From Mermis nigrescens (Eukaryota; Nematoda; Enoplea; Mermithida; Mermithidae): a stretch of DNA of 64,000 bases. Shown in pieces: positions 1 to 10,354 of this stretch. Position 1 is the first letter of the stretch, and each line of letters starts with the position of its first letter. The stretch lies in contig JAVLUZ010000763.1 of NCBI GenBank assembly GCA_036768485.1, forward strand, positions 1 to 64,000, written 5' to 3'. A program made the position numbers and the translations under genes. The notes under the pieces were generated by a model. That model was not told the origin of the DNA. It saw nothing but the letters and a program-made list of their open reading frames with translations, and did no database searches.

Positions 1-1546
1 TAATTGATTATTACTATGAATCAATTAACTATTCATCAACAATTAATTCTAAATATTAGTTGATGAATATTTAATAAATTTTAAACGAATATTGCATGTA
101 TATAGGGCAGGCCAGAAAAAAGGCTACACCTCAACATATGTATCATAACTTGGGCTAAGCTTAGCATATATAAAATTTTGAAATAATTGCATTCGACAGA
201 TAAAAATATTCTTGTTCTAACTATGGAGAAAAAGTTTGACTAATTATCAGTCGCTTGTGCACTATGGCGACTTGTTTACATTTACTTTAATACGTTTTGA
301 AGCACATGGTTCCTGCACCGTGTGTTTTTACTCGAGTATGCTTGGTACCCTTTTTGGCAATATCTCGATTCGAAAAAATTATCAGCACATTACCTGAACC
401 CTAGATTGATTACTCCGTCCTAATTAATGCAAAAGACTACTAAATATCGTCAGAAAGAATAAGCAAATTAATGACATACCGAAAAGCTTTTTAGGCTTGA
501 AACAGAATCGAGGTAAAGTTATAAACAAAGGTCAGTAGCACCCAAATCGCTGATAGCAGGCCAAAATTTTTTACACCATTTAAACAAGGCAATTTTACCT
601 ATCTAATGACATTAAGCTTAAAGTTTATGTCCAGAATTACCGAAGTTATGGCCAGTTACATTTAGGTGGAGCCTTTTTTGGCATAATGCGAAATTTATTA
701 AGGAATTAATCTAATCCTAAATAAATAGAAACTGAAAATGCGAGTTTATTATTATTTTATTTATTCATTACTGATGAAAATTAATGAATAATTTATCAAA
801 ATTTAATTTTAAAATAACAACGGGAATCTAACAACAAATTAATTTATCAATAAATAAATTGAAGCCTGAAAATGCACTTTTTTACTAAATTAAGATCAAT
901 AAGTTATTTATCCAAAAATTTATTTTAAACATTCATTATTAATTTGATTTATTATTAATTGTAAATTAATATAGATAATAATTCAAGATATAATTAATCA
1001 ATTCATTGATTCATTGATAAATAAATTGAAATAGAAAAATGTGCGCTCATTATTGTATGTATTTGTTTGTAAATTATATAATTTTAAATATTAATTAGTT
1101 AGCAATGAATATTTATGAATCAATTTATCAGACATTGAATAATTCATAGAAACTTAATTTTAATTTAATGAATAAAGTTTGAAAAACTCAAATTGTCCAT
1201 CTTTATTTTCCTATCAACTTATACGCTATAAATACATTTGTGATTCATTATGAGGAGGCAAATAATCAAGCTTTCTCATTAAAAAATTTAAAAAAACAGA
1301 TTTTCCTATCCTACTCTATAGAACAAATATATATATAATTTAAAATTATGAAAACATGAAGTTCCAAATTTTTAAACTATATTGCTTGTCAGCGATTTTT
1401 GCAGATCACCTTCAAAATTTAGCAAAAACAGCTCGAAAAGAAATGGAGAAATGACTGGTTTTTTCACAAATCCTATGAAGAAATAAAAAAGATTGAAATA
1501 ACACGAGAATTTAAATTTTTATTAATCTTTCCCGCAACACCGTGAA
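1..1546. other. AT-rich non-coding stretch, no gene seen
   Basis: Very AT-rich DNA without a convincing reading frame. Around 730-1190 it holds reverse-orientation copies of the satellite-like unit that is clearer at 2450-3490 and 5060-5840, seen as runs such as GAAAATGCGAGTTTATTATT and AGAAAAATGTGCGC. Confidence 0.6.
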
Positions 1547-1690
1547 CGTACATGGGCAGCGACCGAATCTAGGGGTTCGGATGGGACAACATCGTAATTG
1601 GTTACTAACAAAAAATTCTGAGGGTCTGTCGGATCTCAGGATTCTTTGGGATCCACCAAACCTCATACCCTTTCCTCCACGCTAATGTAT
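1547..1690 (+). mobile_element. short MITE, type B
   Basis: The copy starts GTACATGGGCAGCGACCG and runs through GATGGGACAA and AATTCTGAGGGTCT to a C-rich end (CTTTCCTCCACGC). It is the same family as 14792-14952 and 17132-17294. No clean target duplication was seen, so the right boundary is approximate. Confidence 0.55.
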
Positions 1691-2449
1691 TATGTTGACT
1701 CAGTTTCAGTAAATTAGATGGAACTGGCCGGAAAAACTGAAGTTCTGATTAAATATCATGTCAAGTACAAATCTTAAAAACGAGAAAACCTCTTTTACCA
1801 TTTTTAGCAAAAATAAAGAAAAATCGAAATAATATCAACTGTTTTAAAAAATTTTGATTAACATCGGTCAGTGTTACTTGTCAAAAGTATTTGGGAGTTT
1901 TGACCGGTATCAATAAAAAAGCTTCCGAAAATACAAAAAAAACGATTAAATGACAGCTTTATATCTTGAAAGGGCTGCTCGGACGTTTGGATGAGTTGTT
2001 TAAGAAATTGAGAAGGTTGCAAAAATGGATTTTAGCGATAAACATAAGGATAGAATTGAGAAAAATTAAGCTGAAAGAACGTGAGGATGAGGGCAGCTGC
2101 ATTTGTGTGACTTGTGAATCTCGACTTGTGAATATAAAAATAAAAATAATTTAAAAAATCATGAAATGCATCGTATTTCAGTAAAAGTGCGAAGAAATTT
2201 AATTTTTTCTGCATTAAATTAGTAGAAAAACGAGTTATTTCTCCATTTATTGAGGAGCTGTTTTTCCTAAATTTTCACGGTAAGCTGCAAAAAGCGTTGA
2301 CAAACAATACATTTGAAAAGTTGGAAACCTTAATGTTATTTTGCTTTTAAATTAGCACTTCTGTAAAAAAAGGATCGAAACATACGTTTTTTGCTTTTAT
2401 ATAAAACAAATTATTCCTAAATAATCGCAAATGTCTTTTGTGGCAGATT
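1691..2449. other. non-coding stretch with one weak ORF
   Basis: Nothing firm. A 62-residue frame at 1966-2154 is Lys/Arg-rich with two Cys near its end. It has a TTG start and AT-driven codons, so it is not called as a gene. Confidence 0.4.
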
Positions 2450-3490
2450 AGTCGATAGAGAATAGAAACAGAAAAATATGAACTTTTTAAATTTATTCAT
2501 TGAATAAAAAACTAAATCTCTATAAATGATTTAATTCGACCTACTAATTGATTAATCAATTTATTCATATTCATTCCTAATTGATTAATACTTTAAATTA
2601 TACAATTAGCAAATAAATAATTGTAATTTTATTCAGTAATAAATACAATAATAAGCGCACATGTTCTATTTCAATTTATTTATCAATGAATCAATTATTG
2701 ATAATTGCATATTAAATTATTGACTAATAATTATTTAATAATTAATTAATTCTGATTTAATTAAAAAGCGTAATTTAAGACTCAATTTATTGATTTATAA
2801 ATTAATTTGTTAGTAAATTCCCGTCAAATTATTATTTAAACTGAATATTTCGTTTATATTTATTAATTGTTTACAAGTTGTTATTTAAAATTAAGTTTTA
2901 ATAAATTATTCATTGATTTTCATCAGTAAAAAATAGATGAAATAATAATAAACGCGCATTTTCTGTTTTCATTCAATGATGAGTAGATTACTTCCTTAAT
3001 AAATTTCGCATTAAGGTATTATATGTAGATATTGATGCAATAATCGTTTAAAATTCAATAAATACTGTCAATTTTCAGAATTATTTCTTGCTAAATAAAT
3101 TATAAATTTACATTAATAATCAATTAATATTTAAAATGAATTTATAAGTGCATTGTTTATTAATTTTAATTTATTAAAAAGATATATACGAAAATAACGA
3201 TTGTGTATTTCCCGTCTCATTTTATTTATCAATAAATCTTAAATTATTATTTGAATGCAATAGTTATTCAATAATTATATATTTAAAAATCATTTCTCCT
3301 ACATTATTTATTCATTTTGAAAATAAACAAACATTTTTCGTCTCACTTCATTTATCAATAAATTTATCTATAAATAAACTGCTAAATTATTATTTTAATC
3401 CAAAATTTATCTATTTTTAATTTTGATTATCAATTAAATAATGTTTAAAATTAAATAATTTATTAACTTTAACTTATCAATAAATAAAAT
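2450..3490. repeat. AT-rich satellite-like tandem region
   Basis: Repeated degenerate units contain TTTCTGTYTCATT, then ATTTATCAATAAATTTAT, TAAATTATTATTTGAATGCAATA, AATTATATATTTAAAATTAA and ACAATAATAAACGCGCA. Units recur at roughly 130-180 bp, for example the CGTCTCA motif near 3213 and 3334. The same unit resumes at 5060, so the 3.5-5.04 kb block interrupts one satellite-like field. Confidence 0.6.
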
Positions 3491-3493
3491 AAT

Positions 3494-3619
3494 GTAGCAG
3501 GGAAGCAACGGATCAATGGAAATTGTATACTTTAATGTTCAACCCGTGGAGTTGATGTTGTAATGAGACAGATTCGTAAAGAATATATTGCGCAAAAATG
3601 AGCAAGAGCTCGAGTAGTC
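3494..3619 (-). repeat. left half of repeat E, split by an insertion
   Basis: 3494-3619 together with 4952-5043 match 59973-60182 in reverse complement. Shared stretches include GAAATTGTATACTTT, AACCCGTGGAGTTGATGTTG and ATATATTGCGCA. In the 60-kb copy the two halves are contiguous, so 3620-4951 is an insertion into this repeat. Confidence 0.8.
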
Positions 3620-3937
3620 CAGGGCCGGTCGCAGGATTTTTTTTTTTTTGGGAGGCTGACCGGTGCATAGATTATTAACAATTTATCGACCCTTTTTTGT
3701 GTGTATAAAGCGGCTAGGGCATAAAATAACGTCGTTTTTGTGCATTTCTGATCATACCGCATCTTTTTCAGCCAAAGCATAATTTTTTAAATTTTTTCAA
3801 AAATATTTGTGGTTTTTTAATGTTTTTTATTTTAAATGAGTACGAAAAAGTTGTTTTTTTCAAGGAAAAATTAATGGAAAAAATTATCAGTTTTAGATAT
3901 TGCACTTTGAGCAGTGTTTTTTGTATAGAGTCCGTTT

Positions 3938-4140
3938 GTACATGTACATACAAAGATGGTCACGAAAAGTCTTTGTACATTTTGTACATGCAAATTTTTG
4001 TGTACAATAATTTTAGTAACGATTTTAGTGTGGTATGTAAAACAGGCTTTTCGATCTCTTGTAGTGTATTTTAGCGAATTTCGAGGTTACTGACGCCAAA
4101 AATTAATAAAAATTGTCTCAAAACGGCGCGATGCGCCGAA
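3938..4140 (+). repeat. dispersed repeat with TTTGTACATTTTGTACA core
   Basis: The core runs GTCTTTGTACATTTTGTACA, then CAAATTTTTGTGTACAATAA, then GCGATTTTAGTGTGGT, ending in the hairpin CGGCGCGATGCGCCG at 4124-4138. Related copies lie at 4270-4452, 46555-46760, 57965-58170 and 61598-61730. Confidence 0.7.
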
Positions 4141-4269
4141 AATATTTGACATTTCTCCATTCTAAATGCAAATTCTGCCATTTTAAAGATATATAGGACA
4201 ACCAATTACTCATTTTCGGCGCGAAGCGCCGAAAATTTTTGGGAATTTTGCACCTTTTCACAGTTTTTG

Positions 4270-4452
4270 TCTTCCAAAAATCTTTGTACGTTTTGTACAC
4301 ATAAATTTTTGGGTGCAATAATATTGTACAGTAGCGATTTTAGTGTGGTGAAAAGAGTTGTTCGACTTTTGGCATTGTATTATAGCTAATTTCTAGATCT
4401 CTAAAGGCAAAAATCACTAAGAATCTTCTTAAAACGGCGCGAAGCGCCGAAA
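4270..4452 (+). repeat. second TTTGTACA repeat copy
   Basis: A tandem-like second copy inside the 3620-4951 transposon: ATCTTTGTACGTTTTGTACA, TAGCGATTTTAGTGTGGTG, and the hairpin CGGCGCGAAGCGCCG at 4435-4449. The interval between copies also carries a hairpin at 4217-4231. Confidence 0.7.
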
Positions 4453-4602
4453 AATTTGACATTTTTCCTTCTGAAATTCAATTCCTGCCATTTTTAAAGA
4501 TATATAGAACACACAATTACTCATTTCGGCTCGAATTTTTGCGAATTTCAGACATATACAATGAGTAAAAACGTTAACTTTCCAATATGATGGGGTTGGG
4601 AC

Positions 4603-4846
4603 CACACATGGGCGTGGAGGGTTTGGGGGTATGCACCCCAGAAGTTGAAATACCTCCCAGAAATCAAAATACCCCCCAGAATTCAAATTTTGAAATTTTT
4701 CAATTTTTTGATGCCACTGGACAGTGCTCGATGAGGAACGTCAAAAAATGGTGTTTTTTTCGCCATACGACCACTTTTTAGGACCATTTTTGGACCTTTG
4801 AAAATTTCTTCAGCCCCCCCAGAATTTTGGTGCTGCCCACCTATTG
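4603..4846 (-). mobile_element. type A hAT-like MITE, nested
   Basis: 244 bp with ends CACACATGGGCG and CTGCCCACCTATTG, i.e. short inverted ends around TGGGC. It is flanked by 8-bp repeats GTTGGGAC (4595-4602) and ATTGGGAC (4847-4854), 7 of 8 identical. An 8-bp duplication is typical of hAT elements. It has no coding capacity and sits inside the 3620-4951 element. Confidence 0.8.
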
Positions 4847-4951
4847 ATTGGGACCGATCCTCTATTTTTTGCTTCGGTCCTACTTTGGTATTTAAAAATT
4901 TTTTTAGTTTTGGGCGGCTATAGACCCCTAGCCCCCCTGGGACCGGCCATG

Positions 4952-5043
4952 TAGTCGATTAGTACTACACACGCGTGTTAGAGCGGAGGATCCGTCCGGG
5001 AAACGGGTGCGGGTAGAATTTCGCTTGCTAAGTAACGTGGTTG
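4952..5043 (-). repeat. right half of repeat E
   Basis: Contains ATTAGTACTACACACGCGTG, TTAGAGCGGA and AACGGGTGCGGGTA, matching 59973-60065 in reverse complement. It continues the repeat broken at 3619. Confidence 0.8.
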
Positions 5044-5059
5044 GCGTTACATAATAATA

Positions 5060-5840
5060 ATCAGTAGCGCATTTTCTTGTCTCATTTATTTGTCAAAAAA
5101 TGTTAAATTATTATCTGAGTGAGTACAATACTTATTTAATGATTATATATTCGAAATTAATTTATTGATGCATAATTTATTTTTTAATTTAGTAATAAAT
5201 GAATACAATAATAAACGCAAATTTTTCATCTCCTTCAATTTATCAGTGAATTTATTTATTGATATAGTTCATGTTAAATTATTATTTGATGCAATGCTTA
5301 TTACTAATCATGTAATTAATTTTTAAAATTATACGATTATATAAATTAAATTTATCAATAAATAAACAAAATAATAATAATTGCGCATTTTCTGTCTCAC
5401 TGTGTTTCTCAATAAATGCTAAATTATTATTTAAAACAATATTTATTTAATAATTATATATTTAAAATTAATATATAACTACATTACTTATAGATGTTAA
5501 TTTAGTAATAAATTAATACAATAATAAACTCACATTTTCTGTCACATTTTATTTATCAAAAAATTTATTTATTGGCAAATGTCATGTTAAATTATTATTT
5601 GAATGCAATATTTATTTATTTTTATAGCTAATTTAGTAAACTTTTAAAATTAAATAATTTATTAAGTATGAGTTATCAATAAATAAACATAATAATAATA
5701 ATAATTGCCTTTTTTCTGTCTCATTTCATTTGTCAAAAAATGTAAATTTATATTCATTTAATAATTATATATTTAAAATTAATTTGTAAGAACATTTTTT
5801 ATTGATTTACATATAGTAATAATGACTGTATTATAAAAGA
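5060..5840 (+). repeat. AT-rich satellite-like array
   Basis: About five degenerate units, each opening with a variant of CATTTTCTGTCTCATTT (near 5072, 5226, 5385, 5535 and 5713), so the period is roughly 150-178 bp. Each carries TAAATTATTATTTGAATGCAATA and ATAATTATATATTTAAAATT, and ends in AATAATAAACGC-like sequence. No coding. Confidence 0.7.
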
Positions 5841-5933
5841 ATGGAAGTTAGGCGCATTTACTACTTGCTTAGATAGAACACTCTGTTCCTAATGCATCGG
5901 ATAAAAGGTGTGCTTATCATCACAGCATAGTTT

Positions 5934-6395
5934 ACCAAGGTCGAAAGTTCAGGGTGGGGTGAAATCCAAAATTTAGAACCACTAAATGTAGAGTCTAGCC
6001 TTTTTTGCAGGTTAAATATGAAAAATGGCTAAAACGTCCTATATAGCATGTTTTAATGTGAAAAAACTGCATCTTTAACTACTTTTTGTACCATTCCGAC
6101 TAATTTCGCCACTCTTGTAAGTAAAAAATATGAGAATTCATCAAAAATTTCGACTTTTCAGATCATTTTAAGTTCATTCTAGGTATTTTAAGGATAAACA
6201 AAAACAGAAATGTATTAGTCGGCGCGAAGGCGCCGAAAAAATTCTAGTATCTTCGCAGCTTTTATACCTAAGAATTGTGCAGAAAATGTTTGATAACTCG
6301 AAATCAGTCTGACAGTGATTCTAGTCTCGGACCCTAGAGATGGGGGTAATACCCCCTCACCCCCTATGGGAATGTATGCATCACGGGCACGGTGA
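5934..6395 (+). repeat. dispersed repeat family D
   Basis: Starts AGGTCGAAAGTTCAGGGTGG and contains GTGAAATCCAAAATTTAGA, the hairpin CGGCGCGAAGGCGCCG (6220-6235) and CTGACAGTGATTCTAGTCTC. It ends GGGGGTAATACCCCCTCACC then GGGAATGTATG. Relatives are at 55310-56165, 57165-57545 and 63245-63900. Confidence 0.7.
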
Positions 6396-6438
6396 TCTGT
6401 GGAGCACATCTGGCTGAACAATTCTTTATGTACTGTAG

Positions 6439-6690
6439 GGTGTTAGATTAGTAAAACTTGTGCTCATGTGGAAGTTGACATTGCTTTTCTATGCAAATTT
6501 TTTAATCATGAGTGATTTACATAATAGGTGTTTGTTCGGACGCTAGAATTGCTTATTGCGGTTGGTGTTAGATTAGATAACCATATGCTCACGTGGAAGT
6601 TGAGGTTACTTTTCTATGCAATTTTTTCAATCATAGGTGATTTGCATAATAAGTGTTTGTTTTGGACGCTAGAATTGCTGATTCGGGTCA
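6439..6690 (+). repeat. 125-bp direct tandem duplication
   Basis: Two consecutive units (6439-6563, 6564-6690) share GGTGTTAGATTAG, GTGGAAGTTGA, TTTTCTATGCAA and GGACGCTAGAATTGCT. They lie directly upstream of the Merlin-type transposase remnant and could be its subterminal DNA, which is inference. Confidence 0.65.
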
Positions 6691-7497
6691 TTTACGCTCT
6701 AACGTGCTGCTGTGTAATACGCATTTCATATTTTGGATTCTTTATCGAGGTTGTTTATGCTTTAAGCTCTTGCTGCGTACTAACCATGTTTCTAAATCTT
6801 ACAGAAATTAATGAACTAACTGTAGGATTCAGCTAAAACTGTTACAATGGCTACAAGATTTACAATTAGTACCGAAGGAGCCGGATTATAAATGTGATAG
6901 GTGTGGCGGAGCATTAAAATTGTTCAAATTTACAGCGGCTATTGATGGACGGGTATGGCGTTGATCCAAATACGGTTTAAAAAAAAATTGACAGAAAAGT
7001 GGATTATGTGGAAATCAGAATTCGTTTCAATAAGGCACATTTTTCGAACACTCAAAACTATTGATATGCGAAATTTTATCATTTGGTAATCCGTGGGTAA
7101 ATGGTGCTGGATTAGACTTAATTGCAGTACAGCTAAGACAGCATCTACGACTCTAGTGGATTAAGCGTCATTTTGTCAATGAAGTGCTATCACATATATT
7201 ACTGGAGAATCCAGAAAGGATTGGAGGCCCTGGTCAGATCGTCGAAATCAATGAGTCCAAGTTTGGTAAACACAAAGTACAATAAAAGGACGTTCCGTTG
7301 ATGGGCAGTGGGTATTTAGAGGTTATGAGCGAGGCACTGGGTCAGTGTTTCTCGTTGTGGTGAATGAGTGAAGTTTGTTAGTGCTGATTCCTATTATAAA
7401 GGAGTGGGTCCTGCCTGGAACAACTATTATTAGCGATTGCTGGAAGGCATATGACTGCCTGGATCAGCACGGATATCATTTAAATGTGAGCAAGAAA

Positions 7498-7695
7498 ACT
7501 TCAGTAATTATAATAATTAAGTCCTGCAAACCATCCGGTTATCATACTTTTTTGTTAGAATTAGTTAGAAAGGGAAGGATTCCATATAGGTAATTAAGAA
7601 ATTATACTTCAGTAATTATAATAATTAAGTCATGCAAACCATCCGGTTATCATTCTTTTTTGTTAGGGTTAGTTAGAAAGGGAAGGATTACATGT
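7498..7695 (+). repeat. 108-bp tandem duplication inside the transposase remnant
   Basis: Both units begin ACTTCAGTAATTATAATAAT and contain GCAAACCATCCGGTTATCAT and TTAGTTAGAAAGGGAAGGAT. The second starts at 7606. It separates the two parts of the DDE domain. Confidence 0.8.
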
Positions 7696-7780
7696 AATGA
7701 GACAAATAAGGGTGCTAGCATCCTTTTATTCCTATGTCTCTTCTAATATTTATTTTTTAAGCTTAGGCTTCGTAATGTGC

Positions 7781-7907
7781 CTTCACATTGGTGCCAGGGG
7801 ATGATCTAAGCCTGAGACAAATGGGGCGAAAATTTTGGGGCGAGCAAAGCCATTTTTGCCCCACCTTTTTCTTAGGCTTAGATCATCCCCTGGCACCAAT
7901 ATGAAGA
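7781..7907. repeat. 127-bp palindromic insertion
   Basis: About 35-bp arms: CTTCACATTGGTGCCAGGGG with ATGATCTAAGCCTGA on the left, and the reverse complement ending CCCTGGCACCAATATGAAG on the right. The loop of about 54 bp has its own GGGGCGAAAATTTTGGGGC motif. It interrupts the transposase remnant before the THTN-IES block. Confidence 0.85.
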
Positions 7908-8278
7908 CGCACAGAGCCCTAAGATACCTAATTAGTTCTTTCATGCAGGTAAACCACAGCATAACATTCAAAGATGAAGACACGGGCGCCCATACTAATG
8001 TAATAGAGTCAACTTGGAGAGCTTCAAAGGCAGTGTTTACATATTCGAACTGCAAAAAATCGCACATTCCCGGCAACCTGGCGAAATACATGTTCTTAAA
8101 GAAGGGTCAAGAATGTAAACTCGACCGTACATTGGAATTTTTGAATTGAAGTTGGCAGCCTAATTAAACGGACCCCTTGAAGAAGCAAGAGGTTCAATTA
8201 TCAGAATACGATTCAAGCGACAGTGAAGACATCGGTTAAGGTGAGAATAGCGTTTTTATGCGAATTCAAGTAGGATTT

Positions 8279-8391
8279 TTTAATATAAAAGTTGAAAAAA
8301 CAGACGGAAATGTAACTTGAAAAATAAAATTTTTTCTAAGTTTATTTCAATTAAAGGCTTTTCCGTCTGTTTTCTCAACTTTTATGTTAAA
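8279..8391. repeat. 113-bp inverted repeat
   Basis: Left arm AAAGTTGAAAAAACAGACGG and right arm CCGTCTGTTTTCTCAACTTT, extending to TTTAATATA/TATGTTAAA, about 31 bp per arm. A loop of about 50 bp lies between. It abuts the target duplication of the next element. Confidence 0.8.
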
Positions 8392-8406
8392 GATATATAC
8401 CTGCTT

Positions 8407-9231
8407 GGGTTAAACTTAAGAATATGGTACTTTTAAGAAAAGGAGCAAAACGAATATGGAATACCAAAATTTTTTTGCCAAAATGGTAGAACATGATAAA
8501 TTGAAGTGCGGAAAAAAATTTGGTGAAAATCTGAGCCATACTTGCAAAGTTGCAGGCAACTCTCTATGTGAGTGTTGGGTGGGACAATTAAATGGCTCGA
8601 TCCAAGGACTTACACATTTGTCAGAAATAAAATAATATGGGCTGAAATTACGGGAGGAAGCATAGCAATGAAAGAGAAGAAAGAAAAAAGGCGCGAAAAG
8701 CTGTTTGAAATTTTAAAAAACTTTAAAAAATTTTCATATTTTTTGCATGTTTTTTTCGGTTTTACTTGACAAGATATACAAAAATCTAAGTTTTTGCTTC
8801 TATTATACTTAGGCTTAGGCTTAGTATATTTGAAAAGGTGTTTTAAGCTGCTGAGGTCGAGGTCGCTCCCGCTCAGGTCGATGTATAGATGCTTAGGTCG
8901 ATGTATAGAAGGTTAGGTCGATGTATAGATGCTTAGGTCGATGTATAGATGCTTAGGTCGATGTATAGATGCTTAGGTCGACGTAAATTGGGTATCTGCA
9001 TGTGATTCTGCATTCAGCTGTTTAAATCTTCAAATGCTTAGGTCGAGAAGATGATTGCAGGTCGAGAAGAGGCTAATTAACAAAACCCACAGCTTTTGTA
9101 ACATTGATCATAGACGGATGAAATTTTTTTCCGCGCTTTCTTTCAACATGTTATAAGTACTGAGCGAAAAATTCGCTTTTCTGAAGTTTATTTCTTAGTA
9201 TTCTGAAAGTACCATATTCTTAAGTTACTCC
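8407..9231. mobile_element. non-autonomous transposon with perfect 8-bp TSD, probably Merlin-related
   Basis: The left end GGGTTAAACTTAAGAATATG and the right end (reverse complement GGAGTAACTTAAGAATATGG) form inverted repeats that continue into TACTTT. Perfect 8-bp duplications ACCTGCTT flank it (8399-8406, 9232-9239). Merlin elements make 8-9 bp duplications, and a Merlin-type transposase remnant lies 250 bp upstream. The element has no transposase frame; inside is a six-unit 20-bp tandem array. A relative is at 39033-39676. The link to Merlin is inference. Confidence 0.8.
8871..8985 (+). repeat. 20-bp tandem array, six units
   Basis: The unit GCTTAGGTCGATGTATAGAT is repeated head to tail with few changes, preceded by GAGGTCGAGGTCGCTCCC. 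Units abut without spacers, so this is not a CRISPR array. The array and its flank reappear inverted at 39290-39470. Confidence 0.85.
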
Positions 9232-9341
9232 ACCTGCTTTAAATCGCATACAAACGCTATTTTTTTGAAATTTGCAAAATGTATATAGTCTAAAATTCAA
9301 CCAAATCGCTGGGGAAAAACGTTGCTTGGAACACTGAGGAG

Positions 9342-9490
9342 CAGGGTTGCCAAGTGCTGCTGTCAAAAAACCCCAATTTAACCATAAACTGCCTAGAAAA
9401 CCCCTAACCAATGGTTAAACATAGGAACGAAAAAACCCAATCGCTAAAAAATGTCTCCAAAATGGGGAAACCCAAAACACGGCAACCCTG
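9342..9490. mobile_element. hAT-like MITE with perfect 8-bp TSD
   Basis: 149 bp with ends CAGGGTTGCC and GGCAACCCTG (perfect 10-bp inverted repeat), flanked on both sides by CTGAGGAG (9334-9341, 9491-9498). No coding. Confidence 0.9.
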
Positions 9491-9511
9491 CTGAGGAGAT
9501 ATATATAGGAG

Positions 9512-9691
9512 CAGGGTCGCCAGGTCAAAATTTCAAAAACTATTAAAACTATTCAAAAACGCCGGTATAACTATAATGGGTGCTCAGAAAAACTATCATT
9601 CTGTGGTTAAGCATAGGGAAACCAAAACTATCGAATGCACTCAAAAACTATCAAAATGGTAGTAGAACTACCAACCCGGCAGGCAACACTG
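9512..9691. mobile_element. second hAT-like MITE of the same family
   Basis: 180 bp with ends CAGGGTCGCC and GGCAACACTG. Flanks read TATAGGAG before it and TGTAGGAG four bases after it, an imperfect target duplication. It is more diverged than 9342-9490. Confidence 0.65.
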
Positions 9692-9769
9692 TACCTGTAG
9701 GAGACATGAGCTCCCAACACTACAGTACAAATTTTTCTGTTTATAATTGCGCAAATTTATAAAATTGCG

Positions 9770-10354
9770 AACCGCTTTCTGACTGAGACGGTTCACTTTC
9801 TTTGCCAAACTACTGTGAACAGAAAGCAGTTTTTAGCATCTTCAGTGGCAACAAACTTTTTCTGAGCAGGTCAAAGGGATTCTTTTGGTGCATCACTAGC
9901 GAAACATTTCGATGCAAATGAATTGAAGTAGTTTTGAAGCAGGCTCATTTTTCAAATGAATTGAATAATATTGTTTGATTTGATGCAACAAATGTGCATT
10001 TTGCACCATACGACACCATTAGGCCGACAGGGGATGTAGTTTTTTTTGCAGTTATGTCAAAACTATGATAATTTTTATATTAAAATATGCTATTGACGCT
10101 AAATTTGTGGCAAAATAGGGGTGGGAATTTCGGCCTGGAATCTCTAACCAATAAATTCATGTTGAACTATCCTAATTTCCTTTGCCTGATCGAAAAAACT
10201 TTTTTAGCTACGATATTGCATGAGTAAGTATAAACTGCAGTGCCATAATTATGTGTCAGAGGTCGTTACACAGTAGGAACATTTACATTTCGCTATTCGA
10301 AAAGCCCCCATTTTGTCTACATGAATTTCTAGCAACATCCTTAATGAATGCAAG
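9770..10354. other. non-coding, nothing recognised
   Basis: No frame, repeat end or RNA gene could be supported here. Confidence 0.5.

Larger units (their letters stand above)
3620..4951. mobile_element. 1.3-kb non-autonomous DNA transposon with empty-site support
   Basis: The left end is CAGGGCCGGTCGCAGG and the right end GGGACCGGCCATG, giving a near-perfect 11-bp inverted terminal repeat. TAGTC is present on both sides (3615-3619 and 4952-4956); the uninterrupted paralogue near 60055-60065 has it once, as GGTC. The interior has no transposase frame, two copies of the TTTGTACA-type repeat (3938-4140, 4270-4452), three hairpin motifs and a nested MITE. The 5-6 bp duplication does not settle the superfamily. 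Confidence 0.75.
6836..8149 (+). pseudogene. Merlin/IS1595 (ISXO2-like) DDE transposase, decayed
   Basis: Translation in shifting frames gives the order expected of the ISXO2-like/IS1595 transposase found in Merlin elements. First comes a Cys-x2-Cys zinc-binding part (KCDRCGGALKLF, near 6890), next VEINESKFGK (near 7240), GQWVFRGYERGTGSVFLVV, then LPGTTIISDCWKAYDCL (about 7410-7460). The C-terminal part (7909-8149) reads ITFKDEDTGAHTNVIESTW and HIPGNLAKYMF. The gene is broken: TGA follows VWR where family members usually have Cys, there are frameshifts near 7290, and a stop precedes the second Asp block. A 108-bp duplication lies at 7498-7695 and a palindromic insertion at 7781-7907. The first catalytic acid, usually Asp in VEIDESKF, reads Asn. 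Clearly non-functional. Confidence 0.85.

Noticed and set aside
1966..2154. 62-codon Lys/Arg-rich ORF with CICVTC
   Set aside because: TTG start, AT-driven codons, and no splice sites or homology that I recognise.
8871..8985. CRISPR-like direct repeats
   Set aside because: Units abut without spacers and the genome is animal; it is a minisatellite.
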